From Bacteroidetes bacterium 2013_40CM_41_45 (GTDB taxonomy: Bacteria; Bacteroidota; Bacteroidia; AKYH767-A; 2013-40CM-41-45): DNA of 64,000 nt. Location: positions 124,001 to 188,000 of the forward strand of contig NGFH01000005.1 of assembly GCA_002215675.1 (NCBI GenBank). Direction: 5' to 3'. This document shows positions 26,501-34,830 of this stretch, piece by piece. The notes beneath the pieces were generated by a model that worked only from the letters and a program-made list of their open reading frames with translations, was not told the origin of the DNA and ran no database searches. Made by a program: the position numbers and the translations under genes. Positions within the stretch are counted from its first letter, which is position 1, and each line of letters begins with the position of its first letter.

Positions 26501-29500
26501 TTGGCAATAAGGCTTATGAAGGAATTTATACACCAACCACGGCTCCTGGAAGCATTATCGGCACGGCTCACGATTTTGGTGGCGGAGACCGCTTCCAGAA
26601 CATTTCTCTTGTGCCGGGAAGTTACCTTCTTGTTTTGCAATGGGAGGATGACGCGTATTCCATTGCGCCTCTTCCGCAGGGCACTCAAAATGACCTTGAC
26701 ATTTACCTGACTTATGATAACGGTATAACCCTCTTTGGTTTTAATACCAATAACATTAACCGCGACCCGTTTGAAATGCTTTCATTTACTGTTACCCAGC
26801 CCACTTCAACTAACATATTGGTAACAAGAGAAACGGGAACAGGTACCAATGTGCGTTTTAAATATGTTGTGTTTAAGGCATCTCCCGCACCTGCATATTC
26901 TAATACATCATTTGATAACATGTTTGTCATCAATGAATTTAATACAGGAAACTCAACCATTGTAGGACAGGCAAATTCTGCCGGTGCCATGACGTGTGGT
27001 GCGGTTCTTTACAGAAACACTCCGCCACTTGGTGTCAGCACTCCAACTAAAGCATCGTTCTCTTCTATTGGCGGAACAAGAATTCACGGTGAACTTTCAC
27101 CGAGATTCAAGCCCGATGTGTGCGTACCAAACGGAGGTAACACTTCTGTATATCTTGGTTCTCCGGCTTTTGCTTTTGACGGGGATGCATTCCCGAATTT
27201 CTTCGGAACATCAGCTTCAGCTCCTCATGGTGCGGGTATTGCGGCATTGCTGCTTAATGCAAAAAATAAGTTCTACGGGACAACGCTTACGCCTGCTCAA
27301 ATCAGAACCATTGTTACAAACACTGCTCTTGATATGTACAGTGCCGGTTACGATTCCTTGTCCGGTTACGGACTGATAGATGCTGATGCTGCTCTAAGGA
27401 CTATGGCAGCTCCAACTCCTTTCCTGGTTTCCCTTGATAATTTCCCCTCCGGTTATACGCTGGGCGATACGATTCCTTCATTTACTCTTACCGTAACAGC
27501 CGACTATATAACAACTCAATCCAAAATTGTTTTCCGTGACGATACGCTTCCTACTACATGGATAGACGCACATCACCTGTCAGCAGTGATTCCCACCTTC
27601 TTTGGCAATCCGCCTGTACGGGTTTGCACTCCGCAGATTGTTCCTAACCTGAATGATGGCGGCTGTTCAAACACTTTGTATTTCTTCTCACCGGTTCAGG
27701 TTGATGTTGTGGTTACAGCAGATAATGCATCTAAACTTTATGGAGCAGTGGTTCCCGGGTTCACTGCCACCATCACCGTTAACGGAGTTCCCCTTGCTTC
27801 CTCGGGTTACACACTTCAAGATTTAGGCCTGGACAGTTTAACTTTCAACACTCCGGCTACCAGCACAAGTGATGTCGGTATTTATTTCATTCAGCCGGTA
27901 GCAGATGTTTCGGACGTTGGACTGCAGGAGATTTATGATTATACTTTCACCAACGGGTTGCTTACCATTAACAGGATGCCGCTGCTGATTACCCCTGTAA
28001 ATATGACGGTTAATTATGGCGACCAGATTAACGGAACCAATTTTGATTTCACGTATCAATACGATAGTTCAGGCATTGCTCCTGCAGAGCGGCCAGCGTT
28101 TCTTACTAATTTGCAGAGCGAATATAAATCTGCTATTATTCTGAATGTCGCCCTGATTAATGACCACACCATTGTTGGCGGACATCCGCTTGCCAATTCC
28201 GACTTAACAAATCTTGCCCTGATTTGCGGAGGACGCGCTCTTGCCAATGGAGGACGCGCCCTTGCCAACGGAGGACGGGCTCTGGCTAATAGCACTACAC
28301 CTGACACTACCTATATTATGGACGTGGCTTATCAGTCGCTGGTTCAATACAACACTGAAGATAGTTCCACAACGCTTACACTCGGCCATCCACTCGCAAA
28401 CGGAGGCAGGGGTCTTGTTAATGGACGCCCGCTCGCAAACGGGCACGCTCTTGCTAACGGACATCCGCTTGCCAATGGCCATCCTCTTGCAAACAGCACT
28501 ACGCTTAATGAAGAAAGCAACAGTAATGTGGCGGTTATTATTCATGAATCGGATGTGGCACCCGATTCAGACGGAATCGTGTCGCAATGGTACCCGATTA
28601 ACCTGATTACCGGTACCGATGCCGGATGTCACTACTCAGTTCCTGCTGCGTTCATTACTGCCAACTTTGAAGTGACTTATGGCACCGCAGATTTCTGTGT
28701 GAACCCCTATGAACTCAAGGTTCAAGCGCAGAATAAGACGGTTCAATACGGAACTGCTCCTGCATACACAGCATCGATTACGGGCTTGCAATATGATGAC
28801 AGCTCATCCATAGTTCTTACGGGCGCTCTCTCGTTCAGCCCCTCAAATTGTAATGTGAATACCGGAAATCATGCCATCGTTCCATCGGGCTTGTCGCTGG
28901 TACAACCTTCCAATTATTATCTGACTTATGTCAACGGTACACTCAATGTTACCCCGGCAACGTTGACAGCAACAGCAGATAATAAATCGCGCCCGTATGG
29001 ATTCCCGAATCCTCCCCTCACCATTTCTTATTCGGGATTCAAGTGCAGCGATAGCCCGTCAAATATTACCGCACCAACGGCAAGCACCACTGCTGTCTTG
29101 CTTTCACCTGCCGGAAATTACCCTATTACGCTTGCAGGAGGTTCGGCGCAGAATTATACCATCACTCTTGTGCCGGGAACGCTGAATGTAGCTACTCCTC
29201 CTTCGTGCAGCATTAATTCTCCTTCTCTTCTGCCCGGCTGCAATTCAACAGGCAACGTGCTTACTGCTACAGCACCTGCCGGTTATACCTATTCATGGAG
29301 CGTAACCGGAACCGGGTGGCTGATTACTAACGGAAGCAATTCTCTCTCCGTAACGTATACTGCCGGTGGCTTTGGAACTTCAGGAGTGTTTACACTTACA
29401 TTATACGCCCCCGAATCAACAATCCTCATCAGCACATGCACAATGACCATGGGAGCGGTTTGCTCGGAATACTGTTCTTATCAGCAAACTCTTTGGGCAA

Positions 29501-30384
29501 ATCTTTCTGCAACAGATTGCTATGGAACAACCAGTGTAAATCTGCTTCCTACTCTACTTACCCCCGATTTAGTCAGCGGTGACGGTAACAGAAAAGTTAT
29601 TTGTGCCGTGAGCGATGCCGCATGCCTGCAGGCAAAACTTCTTTCAGGAAATAGTGCCAGCCAGCTTCCGAATGGAGTCGTGAATTGTGTAAATGCGACC
29701 GGGAATAATTACCTGAGCAACGGAAAATTCAGAAGTTATCTCCTTAGCCAGGAAATTTCTCTTGCTCTCTCTGTCCGCATCAGCCCATTGCTTGGCTCTC
29801 TGCATATTACAAACAACTACATAACAACCTATGCTGCCACTACCTGCGTTAACGGAACTGCTGTTGCCGGAACAAAGCAGGTGTACGCAATACCGCCGTC
29901 AGTTGTAACCTATCTTGGCGCCAATAATACAGTTGCCGACCTGGTTGTTCTTGCAAACAAGGGGCTTGGAGCCACGCTGGCAAACAATGCTCCTTCGCTT
30001 ACCGATATTGCAAATGCCTGCAATGCCCTTGTAATAGCATTTGACCATTGCAGAATCTTTGCTGGATTCACAGCAACATCGCAAGGTGCAAGGGTTGAGA
30101 ATACCGATGTAACGGGCAGTGATGTTAATGACCTGTTTGTTTACCCGAACCCTGCATCAGGAAAGACTACGATTTCTTTTGTTGCCGCAGAAGGCAGTCG
30201 TGCAACACTGGATGTTTACGGCATCAATGGTGCCGTTGTATCGAAGGTTCTCGACGGAACGGTAACTGAAGACGGCTTATATTCTGTCGATGTGGATTGC
30301 TCTTCACTTAGCAGGGGCATTTATTTTGTTCGCCTTGCTGTTGACGGAGAAATTTCCATTGCCAAACTGGTAGTGATAGAATAA
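23578..30384 (+). CDS. Giant T9SS-secreted multidomain protein with subtilisin-like, Ig-like and MBG domains
   Basis: 2268 residues. Signal peptide to about residue 30 (SNSNAQ). Residues 31-350 form a Gly/Asn/Ser/Thr-rich beta-solenoid-like region. Three near-identical Ig-like repeats (AGNTYSWSPATGL cores) follow at about 355-600. A subtilisin (S8)-like domain spans about 800-1270: VGIVSNSYN (842-850), DEGRAMLQIVHDVAP (892-906) and GTSASAPHGAG with nucleophile S1212. MBG-type beta domains follow (TADNASKLYGAVVPGF, QAQNKTVQYGTAPAY and TADNKSRPYGFPNPP starts), one holding a hexa/heptapeptide repeat tract. The last 90 residues are a T9SS type A sorting domain (VYPNPASGKTTISF to RLAVDGEISIAKLVVIE). 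It is surface-exposed or released. The Asp and His of the canonical subtilisin triad are N847 and E893, so activity is uncertain. Confidence 0.85.
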   Translation: MKQILSKAGIYLNCIAAVLFSLATSNSNAQVTTISDYVMFSGNGGVGTTAPGSAGYGVIFGSSSTITGGIIGSNVLVQTTGGATLTSNIYSGGKVILANGNSVSGRVTAQNTAALSGNIFQTGSNAVISGVIDVNGNINIQSGTVTGPVHVTGTYTGPTPTTLPITNTPSFPVLPVFPPAAVFPAAGATNLTTTQTISPGSYGDIIFSNNKTLTLNGPGVYVFNSMNLSGNNNFIYNFQNLSVGVFKIYVHGNAFLGKFNASMINGGNATRILWEIHGSGVGSSSGSDAVTIANGSSGGSGSVKFNGTILAYNAGILIGSGTGSSQFTGTLLSRVRVMVQTGVTLTYSYFSECSTPVANAGTDVNFCGAGSAQIGSAPIAGNTYSWSPATGLNSSTVSNPTVTASSIGTTVYTVTVTVASTTCTASDQVSVTVNPFPVANAGTGVGFCGAGSAQIGSAPVAGNTYSWSPATGLSSSTVANPTVTKSTVGTTNYTVTVTATSTSCTATAQVAVTVNPLPAASAGTDVNFCGAGSTQIGSAPVAGNTYSWSPATGLSSSTVANPTVTKSTVGTTNYTVTVTTTSTSCTATDQVAVSVNLIPNVNAGPDGQHDCVTTSVNLSGSSTTPGASYSWTAGYPGNISAGANTATPTVNVFGTFFDTTANFILTVTDPASGCTAKDTAKVTFNPCILPGIDPPNNGKTDEIISTPLVSLYDRYINNGNDCSNPNLDVYIINDQCQVLVEIVYTEGMYQQLYNLLIAPPFNCTEFPENTTGNRIIYTFIYLGQLQNLNNLNITTGINLINHAQTVFKGIPTAGVAFDSCDVAQKSNIARAGFGVDGQGIKVGIVSNSYNTILGNPAQIDVLNDDLPGTGNPNGNTSPVQVVAEYPYGIQTDEGRAMLQIVHDVAPKADLAFATGFITPGNMAKRIKDLQAAGCNVISDDVTHITEPFFTDGMIARAVDSVTALGVSYWTSAGNFGNKAYEGIYTPTTAPGSIIGTAHDFGGGDRFQNISLVPGSYLLVLQWEDDAYSIAPLPQGTQNDLDIYLTYDNGITLFGFNTNNINRDPFEMLSFTVTQPTSTNILVTRETGTGTNVRFKYVVFKASPAPAYSNTSFDNMFVINEFNTGNSTIVGQANSAGAMTCGAVLYRNTPPLGVSTPTKASFSSIGGTRIHGELSPRFKPDVCVPNGGNTSVYLGSPAFAFDGDAFPNFFGTSASAPHGAGIAALLLNAKNKFYGTTLTPAQIRTIVTNTALDMYSAGYDSLSGYGLIDADAALRTMAAPTPFLVSLDNFPSGYTLGDTIPSFTLTVTADYITTQSKIVFRDDTLPTTWIDAHHLSAVIPTFFGNPPVRVCTPQIVPNLNDGGCSNTLYFFSPVQVDVVVTADNASKLYGAVVPGFTATITVNGVPLASSGYTLQDLGLDSLTFNTPATSTSDVGIYFIQPVADVSDVGLQEIYDYTFTNGLLTINRMPLLITPVNMTVNYGDQINGTNFDFTYQYDSSGIAPAERPAFLTNLQSEYKSAIILNVALINDHTIVGGHPLANSDLTNLALICGGRALANGGRALANGGRALANSTTPDTTYIMDVAYQSLVQYNTEDSSTTLTLGHPLANGGRGLVNGRPLANGHALANGHPLANGHPLANSTTLNEESNSNVAVIIHESDVAPDSDGIVSQWYPINLITGTDAGCHYSVPAAFITANFEVTYGTADFCVNPYELKVQAQNKTVQYGTAPAYTASITGLQYDDSSSIVLTGALSFSPSNCNVNTGNHAIVPSGLSLVQPSNYYLTYVNGTLNVTPATLTATADNKSRPYGFPNPPLTISYSGFKCSDSPSNITAPTASTTAVLLSPAGNYPITLAGGSAQNYTITLVPGTLNVATPPSCSINSPSLLPGCNSTGNVLTATAPAGYTYSWSVTGTGWLITNGSNSLSVTYTAGGFGTSGVFTLTLYAPESTILISTCTMTMGAVCSEYCSYQQTLWANLSATDCYGTTSVNLLPTLLTPDLVSGDGNRKVICAVSDAACLQAKLLSGNSASQLPNGVVNCVNATGNNYLSNGKFRSYLLSQEISLALSVRISPLLGSLHITNNYITTYAATTCVNGTAVAGTKQVYAIPPSVVTYLGANNTVADLVVLANKGLGATLANNAPSLTDIANACNALVIAFDHCRIFAGFTATSQGARVENTDVTGSDVNDLFVYPNPASGKTTISFVAAEGSRATLDVYGINGAVVSKVLDGTVTEDGLYSVDVDCSSLSRGIYFVRLAVDGEISIAKLVVIE
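28228..28494 (+). repeat. In-frame ALANG repeat tract inside the giant T9SS protein
   Basis: 28228-28290 holds three 21-bp units (GGRALAN), and 28384-28494 holds six 18- or 21-bp units (GHPLAN, GGRGLVN, GRPLAN, GHALAN, GHPLAN twice). A further GGHPLAN unit lies just upstream, near 28179-28199. All units keep frame. Wobble positions differ between units, so the peptide rather than the DNA seems conserved. Confidence 0.85.
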
Positions 30385-30405
30385 AATCTCTGATTGTACA
30401 GAATT

Positions 30406-30438
30406 AAAAGAGGGACTTTCGGGTCCCTCTTTTTTTTT
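30406..30438 (+). terminator. Strong intrinsic terminator after the giant T9SS gene
   Basis: An 11-bp stem (AAAAGAGGGAC / GTCCCTCTTTT) with loop TTTCGG is followed by a run of nine T from 30430. It ends the transcript of the 23578-30384 gene. Confidence 0.92.
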
Positions 30439-30513
30439 AGACATTCTCAGCTCCTCGTCTATAATGCCACTCAAAAAAATATATACTTTTAGCACGCCTC
30501 AAAAACAGAACCG

Positions 30514-32496
30514 ATGAAAACCCGGCTCATTATTTATCTCGTTGTTTTACTGATTTGTTCATTCGAATGCTTTGCGCAGCAAAGCCCGGTTGACAGCCTG
30601 AAGAAAGTGCTTACCACTGCTGCGGACGATACCAATAAAGTAAACCTGCTGATAGAACTGAGCAACAAACACCTCAGCACTGACCCCGACCAGGCATTAA
30701 AATATGCCAACGATGCAAAAGCGCTGGCAGAAAAATTAAACTACCAGAGAGGGTTGGGATATGCATTAAAAAAAGTGGGGTTGGTGTATAATACAAAAGG
30801 CAATTATGTAGAGGCATTGCAGGCATGGAAAGAAGCGCTTGCGGTTTTTGAAGCTAACGGAATAAAAGTGGGCGCATCTAACATGCTCAATAATATTGGC
30901 GTAGTTTATTACAACAAAAGCATTGAGGACAGCGCGCAGGATTATTACCTTAAATCCCTGAAGGTTGCCGAGGAACTTAAAGATACTCTAAGAATTGCAA
31001 CCGCGCTGGTAAACGTAGGAACTGTTTACAGCAATAAGACGGCAACTTACGACAAGGCACTTGAATATTACCATAGGGCGCTTCCGCTTAGTGAAGCCAT
31101 CAAAGATTTGGACGCTATAGGAACAAGCGCCGGTAACATTGGCGAAATTTACCTGAATAAATTCGAGAAAGTCGATACTAGTGAATCCTATAAGCAAAAA
31201 GATATTGATTCCGCTCTCTTTTATCTTATGAAGTCACGGGAGGCATACATAGGTTCTACTAACCTGCCTTATGCGCTTAATACGATAGGCAGAATTTACA
31301 AAAAAAAGAAAGATTTTAAATTATCTCTGCAGTACCATAAGCAGGCATACGATACAGCAAAAATGCTGGATGCGAAACTAGACATGGCACAGGCGCTGCT
31401 CTATACTGCAGAAACACACAATGAAAAAAAGGATTTCAAGGCGGCTATAGTTGTCTTTAAAAAGGCAGAGAAAATATTCAACAAAATCGGGCTCGAAGAA
31501 AGTTATGATCTTGAAAAGGTTTACCAGGGGCTTGTCGTGGCTTATTCCGAACTTAAAGATTTTGGTAATGCCTTTAGGTCGCAAACAGCGCTTCTGGATG
31601 TGAGGAAGAAAATCTATGACCTTGAGGTTGATAAAAAACTTGGAACAAAATTGTTTGCGTTCGATATAGAAAAAAAGCAGGGAGAAATAAACCTGCAACA
31701 CGCGGTTATAGGAAAGAAGCAAAGTGAAATAAACTTGCAGCAGGCAGTTATAGGCAGGCAAAAACTGTTGCGCAACACTTTTATGGGCGGCTTTGCCATT
31801 GTGCTCTTGTTTGCCGGAGTGTTTTTGACGCAGCGAAACAGGATAACTAAAGAGAAAAGACGCAGTGATGAATTGCTGCTTAATATTTTGCCCGAAGAAA
31901 CCGCGGAAGAATTAAAAGCCACCGGCAGTGCCAAAGCAAAAAGCTTTGATTCTGTAACTGTGCTCTTCACCGACTTTAAAAACTTTACGCAGGCATCCGA
32001 AAAATTATCTCCCGAAGAATTGGTTTGGGAAATTAATCACTGCTACAGTGAGTTTGATAAGATTGTAACCCGATACGGGATAGAAAAAATAAAAACAATT
32101 GGCGATGCGTATATGTGCGCTGGTGGATTGCCGGTCACTAACCAGTCGCATCCCGAGGATGTGGTAAAAGCCGGATTAGAATTTCAGCAGTTCATTGCGC
32201 AGAACAAAAAGGAGCGGACTGAAAAAGGATTGCCGTTTTTCGAGCTGCGGTGCGGCATTCATACCGGGCCTGTTGTTGCGGGAATTGTGGGTATTAAAAA
32301 ATTCGCTTATGATATCTGGGGCGACACGGTGAATACCGCTTCGCGTATGGAATCATCAGGCGAAATCGGCAAAGTGAACATCAGCGGGCCAACCTATGAA
32401 CTGGTGAAAGACAAATTCAACTGCAGTTATCGCGGAAAAATCCAGGCAAAAAATAAAGGCGAAATAGATATGTACTTCGTGGAGGCACAAATCTAA
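30514..32496 (+). CDS. TPR-sensor class III adenylate cyclase, membrane-bound
   Basis: 660 residues. Signal peptide MKTRLIIYLVVLLICSFECF (cleavage near AQQ), then 7-8 tetratricopeptide repeats (about 35-370) in the periplasm, a coiled-coil with repeated NLQxAVIGxKQ (about 385-415), one TM helix (about 420-440) and a C-terminal cytoplasmic cyclase domain. Catalytic residues are intact: metal Asp D487 (LFTDFKNFT) and D531 (KTIGDAYM), adenine-selecting K527 and D600 (YDIWGD), and N607 and R611 (VNTASRM). It should make cAMP from ATP in response to a periplasmic or protein-interaction signal. A paralogue lies at 32968-34758. Near-consensus box TACTTTTA is just upstream. Confidence 0.9.
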   Translation: MKTRLIIYLVVLLICSFECFAQQSPVDSLKKVLTTAADDTNKVNLLIELSNKHLSTDPDQALKYANDAKALAEKLNYQRGLGYALKKVGLVYNTKGNYVEALQAWKEALAVFEANGIKVGASNMLNNIGVVYYNKSIEDSAQDYYLKSLKVAEELKDTLRIATALVNVGTVYSNKTATYDKALEYYHRALPLSEAIKDLDAIGTSAGNIGEIYLNKFEKVDTSESYKQKDIDSALFYLMKSREAYIGSTNLPYALNTIGRIYKKKKDFKLSLQYHKQAYDTAKMLDAKLDMAQALLYTAETHNEKKDFKAAIVVFKKAEKIFNKIGLEESYDLEKVYQGLVVAYSELKDFGNAFRSQTALLDVRKKIYDLEVDKKLGTKLFAFDIEKKQGEINLQHAVIGKKQSEINLQQAVIGRQKLLRNTFMGGFAIVLLFAGVFLTQRNRITKEKRRSDELLLNILPEETAEELKATGSAKAKSFDSVTVLFTDFKNFTQASEKLSPEELVWEINHCYSEFDKIVTRYGIEKIKTIGDAYMCAGGLPVTNQSHPEDVVKAGLEFQQFIAQNKKERTEKGLPFFELRCGIHTGPVVAGIVGIKKFAYDIWGDTVNTASRMESSGEIGKVNISGPTYELVKDKFNCSYRGKIQAKNKGEIDMYFVEAQI

Positions 32497-32512
32497 AGAC
32501 AAACCTATCCTG

Positions 32513-32533
32513 CAGAATTGCAGCGCAATTCTG
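32513..32533. other. Perfect hairpin after the first cyclase gene
   Basis: CAGAATTGC and GCAATTCTG form a 9-bp perfect stem with a 3-nt loop, 17 nt after the stop codon. There is no T-run, so it is not a standard intrinsic terminator; it may stabilise the mRNA 3' end. Confidence 0.55.
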
Positions 32534-32569
32534 TGTAAACATTATTTCATTTCCGCTTCGCTTTCACAC

Positions 32570-32598
32570 AAAAAAAACCACCGGCTTGTGGCTGGTGG
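32570..32598 (-). terminator. Intrinsic terminator for the small minus-strand gene
   Basis: Read on the minus strand, CCACCAGC-CACAA-GCCGGTGG (one internal mismatch) is followed by eight T (the A-run 32570-32577 on the plus strand). It lies 25 nt beyond the stop of the gene at 32623-32868. Confidence 0.8.
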
Positions 32599-32622
32599 CT
32601 CATCTAATAATCTTACAGTCGC

Positions 32623-32868
32623 TTAAGCGTCTGCCGGAACCTTAGAAGGAGGAACAGGAGCCGGAATCAATACCTTGGTTACCGTGCAGTCTGTGCGAGA
32701 ATCAATAGTGCATTCAACAACATCTTCCACGTTCACCGTAAATCTGGGTGCAGCGAAATTAAGTGAGTCGCCAACCCTTACTCCAAAAGGATTTGAATCT
32801 GCGATAGTGATTTGCAGTTGACCCAAAACGCCTGGTCTCGGGGTAACTCTTACGATACCTTGTGACAT
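32623..32868 (-). CDS. Small hypothetical protein between the two cyclase genes
   Basis: 81 residues, ATG at 32868, with its own terminator. The sequence (VRVTPRPGVLGQLQITIADS, VRVGDSLNFAAPRFTVNVED) looks like a small all-beta protein, with two Cys (VECTIDSRTDCTV) and a Pro-rich end PAPVPPSKVPADA. It has no signal peptide or TM. I do not recognise a family. It is the only minus-strand gene between two plus-strand cyclase paralogues and is divergent from the second one, with a palindrome in the shared spacer. Confidence 0.7.
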   Translation of the reverse strand: MSQGIVRVTPRPGVLGQLQITIADSNPFGVRVGDSLNFAAPRFTVNVEDVVECTIDSRTDCTVTKVLIPAPVPPSKVPADA

Positions 32869-32943
32869 GTTTTTAAGTTTTAAATTGTTTAACTAATCAG
32901 GTTTAATTAAGCAATAATAAACATTATTTATATTAAATCATAT

Positions 32944-32968
32944 TTTTACAGCATATATAGCTGTAAAA
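32944..32968. promoter_or_regulatory. Palindrome touching the start codon of the second cyclase gene
   Basis: Arms TTTTACAGC and GCTGTAAAA (9 bp, perfect) flank a 7-nt centre ATATATA. The last base of the palindrome is the A of the ATG at 32968. A -7-like TATTTTTA (32941-32948) overlaps its left arm. It could be an operator for a dimeric regulator or an RNA hairpin blocking the start codon. Confidence 0.55.
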
Positions 32969-34758
32969 TGCCCCGGCCTGACAATTTTATAGGAATTTTA
33001 ATATTTTGTTTGCTATTTAATTTATCCCATGCTCAGCAAAGCAAAATAGATAGTTTGAAAGACCATTTGCGTCAGGCGCAGCCAATTGAAAAAATAAAGG
33101 CCAATTACGCTTTAGCTTTCCAATACGAAAGATTACTTCCCGACACCGCGCTTGCATATTATGAGGCAGGATTAAAATTGTCGGAAGAAATAAACAATGA
33201 CACACTAATTGCAAAAGGATATAATGGAATAGGGAATTTAAATTCTATTTCCGGAAAATATATCCAGGCCCTTGATTATTTGTTCAAGGCGCTGAAAATA
33301 TTTGAAAGCAAGCATTTAGATAATAGTACCATTTATTGTTTGCAGTCCATAGGAATTGCTTATAATGAACAAGGCATTTTCGATAAAGCAATGGATTACT
33401 CAATGCAGGCATTAGGCATAGCTGAATCTCTTCAGGATAAATACAAAACTGCCGTAAGCATGATAATGGTTGGGTCGATTTACTATTCACAACACAATTA
33501 TGACATGGCGCTGAATTATTTTCAGCAAGCATTGTTTAACATGGAAAAAGCAGGAGATAAACAGGGAATTTCTGATGCTCTTAATAATGTAGCATTGATT
33601 TATGAAGAGAAAAAAGATTTTAATAAAGCGCTGGAATTCCATCTTCGCTCCCTGAAGATGGCAGAAGAATTAAAAGATAAAAGAGGAATGGCTGCCACTT
33701 TTCACAATATCGCACTGGTATATAAAAGTCTAGAAAAGTTTCCAACTGCAATTAAATATCTCGACAGTTGTGTGGCAGTTGCGAAAGAGTTGGATGACAT
33801 GTCTCTCATGAAAAAATCCTATAACGTACTCTCAGAGCTTTATGCACAAATGGGAAAATTTGATTTAGCTTATCAAGCTCATTTAATGTTTTCAAAACTT
33901 AATGATACATTGCTGAATACGGAAAGCAAAAAACAATTTGCCGAAATGAGTACGAAATATGAGAGTGAAAAAAAAGATAATGAAATTGAAATCAAGAATC
34001 AGAAAATAAAGCGGCAGGCGGTTATGAGAAATGCATTTATAGGTGGATTTGCACTGGTACTTGTGTTTTTAATTATTGTTTTCTCCCAGAAAAAAAGACT
34101 GACTAAAGAGAAAATGCGAAGCGATAAATTGCTTCTTAACATTCTACCCTCTGAAGTTGCCGAAGAATTAAAACTGAATGGCCACTCCCAGGCCAGAACC
34201 TATAGTATGGTTACGGTTATGTTTATTGATTTCTGGGACTTTACCGAGGTAAGTGAAAAGGTAAGCGCGGAACTATTGGTTGCTGAAATTGATTATTGTT
34301 TCAGCGCCTTCGACAACATCATTGAGAAGCATGGAGTAGAAAAAATAAAAACCGTTGGCGATGCATACATGTGCGTGGCCGGTTTACCCGTACTGACTTT
34401 TACTCATGCTGCTGATATTATTAATGCCGCCATTGAAATCCGGAATTTTATGCTTCAACGAAAAAAAGAAAAAGAAGAAAAAAGTGAAATCCCTTTCCAG
34501 GCACGAATTGGAATTCATACCGGCTCCGTTGTTGCAGGAATTGTCGGCATCAAAAAATTTGCATACGACATTTGGGGTGATACCGTGAACATTGCTTCGC
34601 GCATGGAGTCAAGCGGTGAAGCAGGAAAAGTAAACATCAGCGGAGCTACTTTTGAACTGGTAAAAGATAAATTTAAATGCATGCACCGCGGAAAAATCCA
34701 GGCAAAAAATAAAGGTGAAATAGATATGTACTTCGTGGAGGCACAAATCCAGGAATGA
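32968..34758 (+). CDS. TPR-sensor class III adenylate cyclase, paralogue of the upstream gene
   Basis: 596 residues with the same plan as 30514-32496: signal peptide (ILIFCLLFNLSHAQQ), TPR repeats (about 40-320), a short coiled-coil, TM (about 352-372) and a cyclase domain. Catalytic set: D421 (FIDFWDFT), K461 and D465 (KTVGDAYM), D534 (YDIWGD), N541 and R545, so ATP is the expected substrate. The last 63 bp shared with the first gene differ at one base, although the N-terminal sensors have diverged. The two enzymes probably feed one cAMP pool from different inputs. No cAMP-binding regulator is visible in the window. The start is placed at the ATG adjoining the palindrome. Confidence 0.9.
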   Translation: MPRPDNFIGILIFCLLFNLSHAQQSKIDSLKDHLRQAQPIEKIKANYALAFQYERLLPDTALAYYEAGLKLSEEINNDTLIAKGYNGIGNLNSISGKYIQALDYLFKALKIFESKHLDNSTIYCLQSIGIAYNEQGIFDKAMDYSMQALGIAESLQDKYKTAVSMIMVGSIYYSQHNYDMALNYFQQALFNMEKAGDKQGISDALNNVALIYEEKKDFNKALEFHLRSLKMAEELKDKRGMAATFHNIALVYKSLEKFPTAIKYLDSCVAVAKELDDMSLMKKSYNVLSELYAQMGKFDLAYQAHLMFSKLNDTLLNTESKKQFAEMSTKYESEKKDNEIEIKNQKIKRQAVMRNAFIGGFALVLVFLIIVFSQKKRLTKEKMRSDKLLLNILPSEVAEELKLNGHSQARTYSMVTVMFIDFWDFTEVSEKVSAELLVAEIDYCFSAFDNIIEKHGVEKIKTVGDAYMCVAGLPVLTFTHAADIINAAIEIRNFMLQRKKEKEEKSEIPFQARIGIHTGSVVAGIVGIKKFAYDIWGDTVNIASRMESSGEAGKVNISGATFELVKDKFKCMHRGKIQAKNKGEIDMYFVEAQIQE

Positions 34759-34782
34759 TATTAAGAATTCCGGGTGGGCGGC

Positions 34783-34810
34783 ATTAAGAATTCAAAATGA
34801 AGAATGACAA
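34783..34810. repeat. Heptamer micro-array, ATNNANA-like x4
   Basis: Units ATTAAGA, ATTCAAA, ATGAAGA and ATGACAA follow one another without gaps in the short spacer between the convergent cyclase and BNR genes. The core is looser than in the other arrays. Confidence 0.45.
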
Positions 34811-34830
34811 TTTCCGGACACCTATAAAAT

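Noticed and set aside
28228-28494. Regular 18/21-bp repeats suggesting a CRISPR array
   Set aside because: Units have no spacers, keep one reading frame and encode the peptide repeat of the giant T9SS protein.
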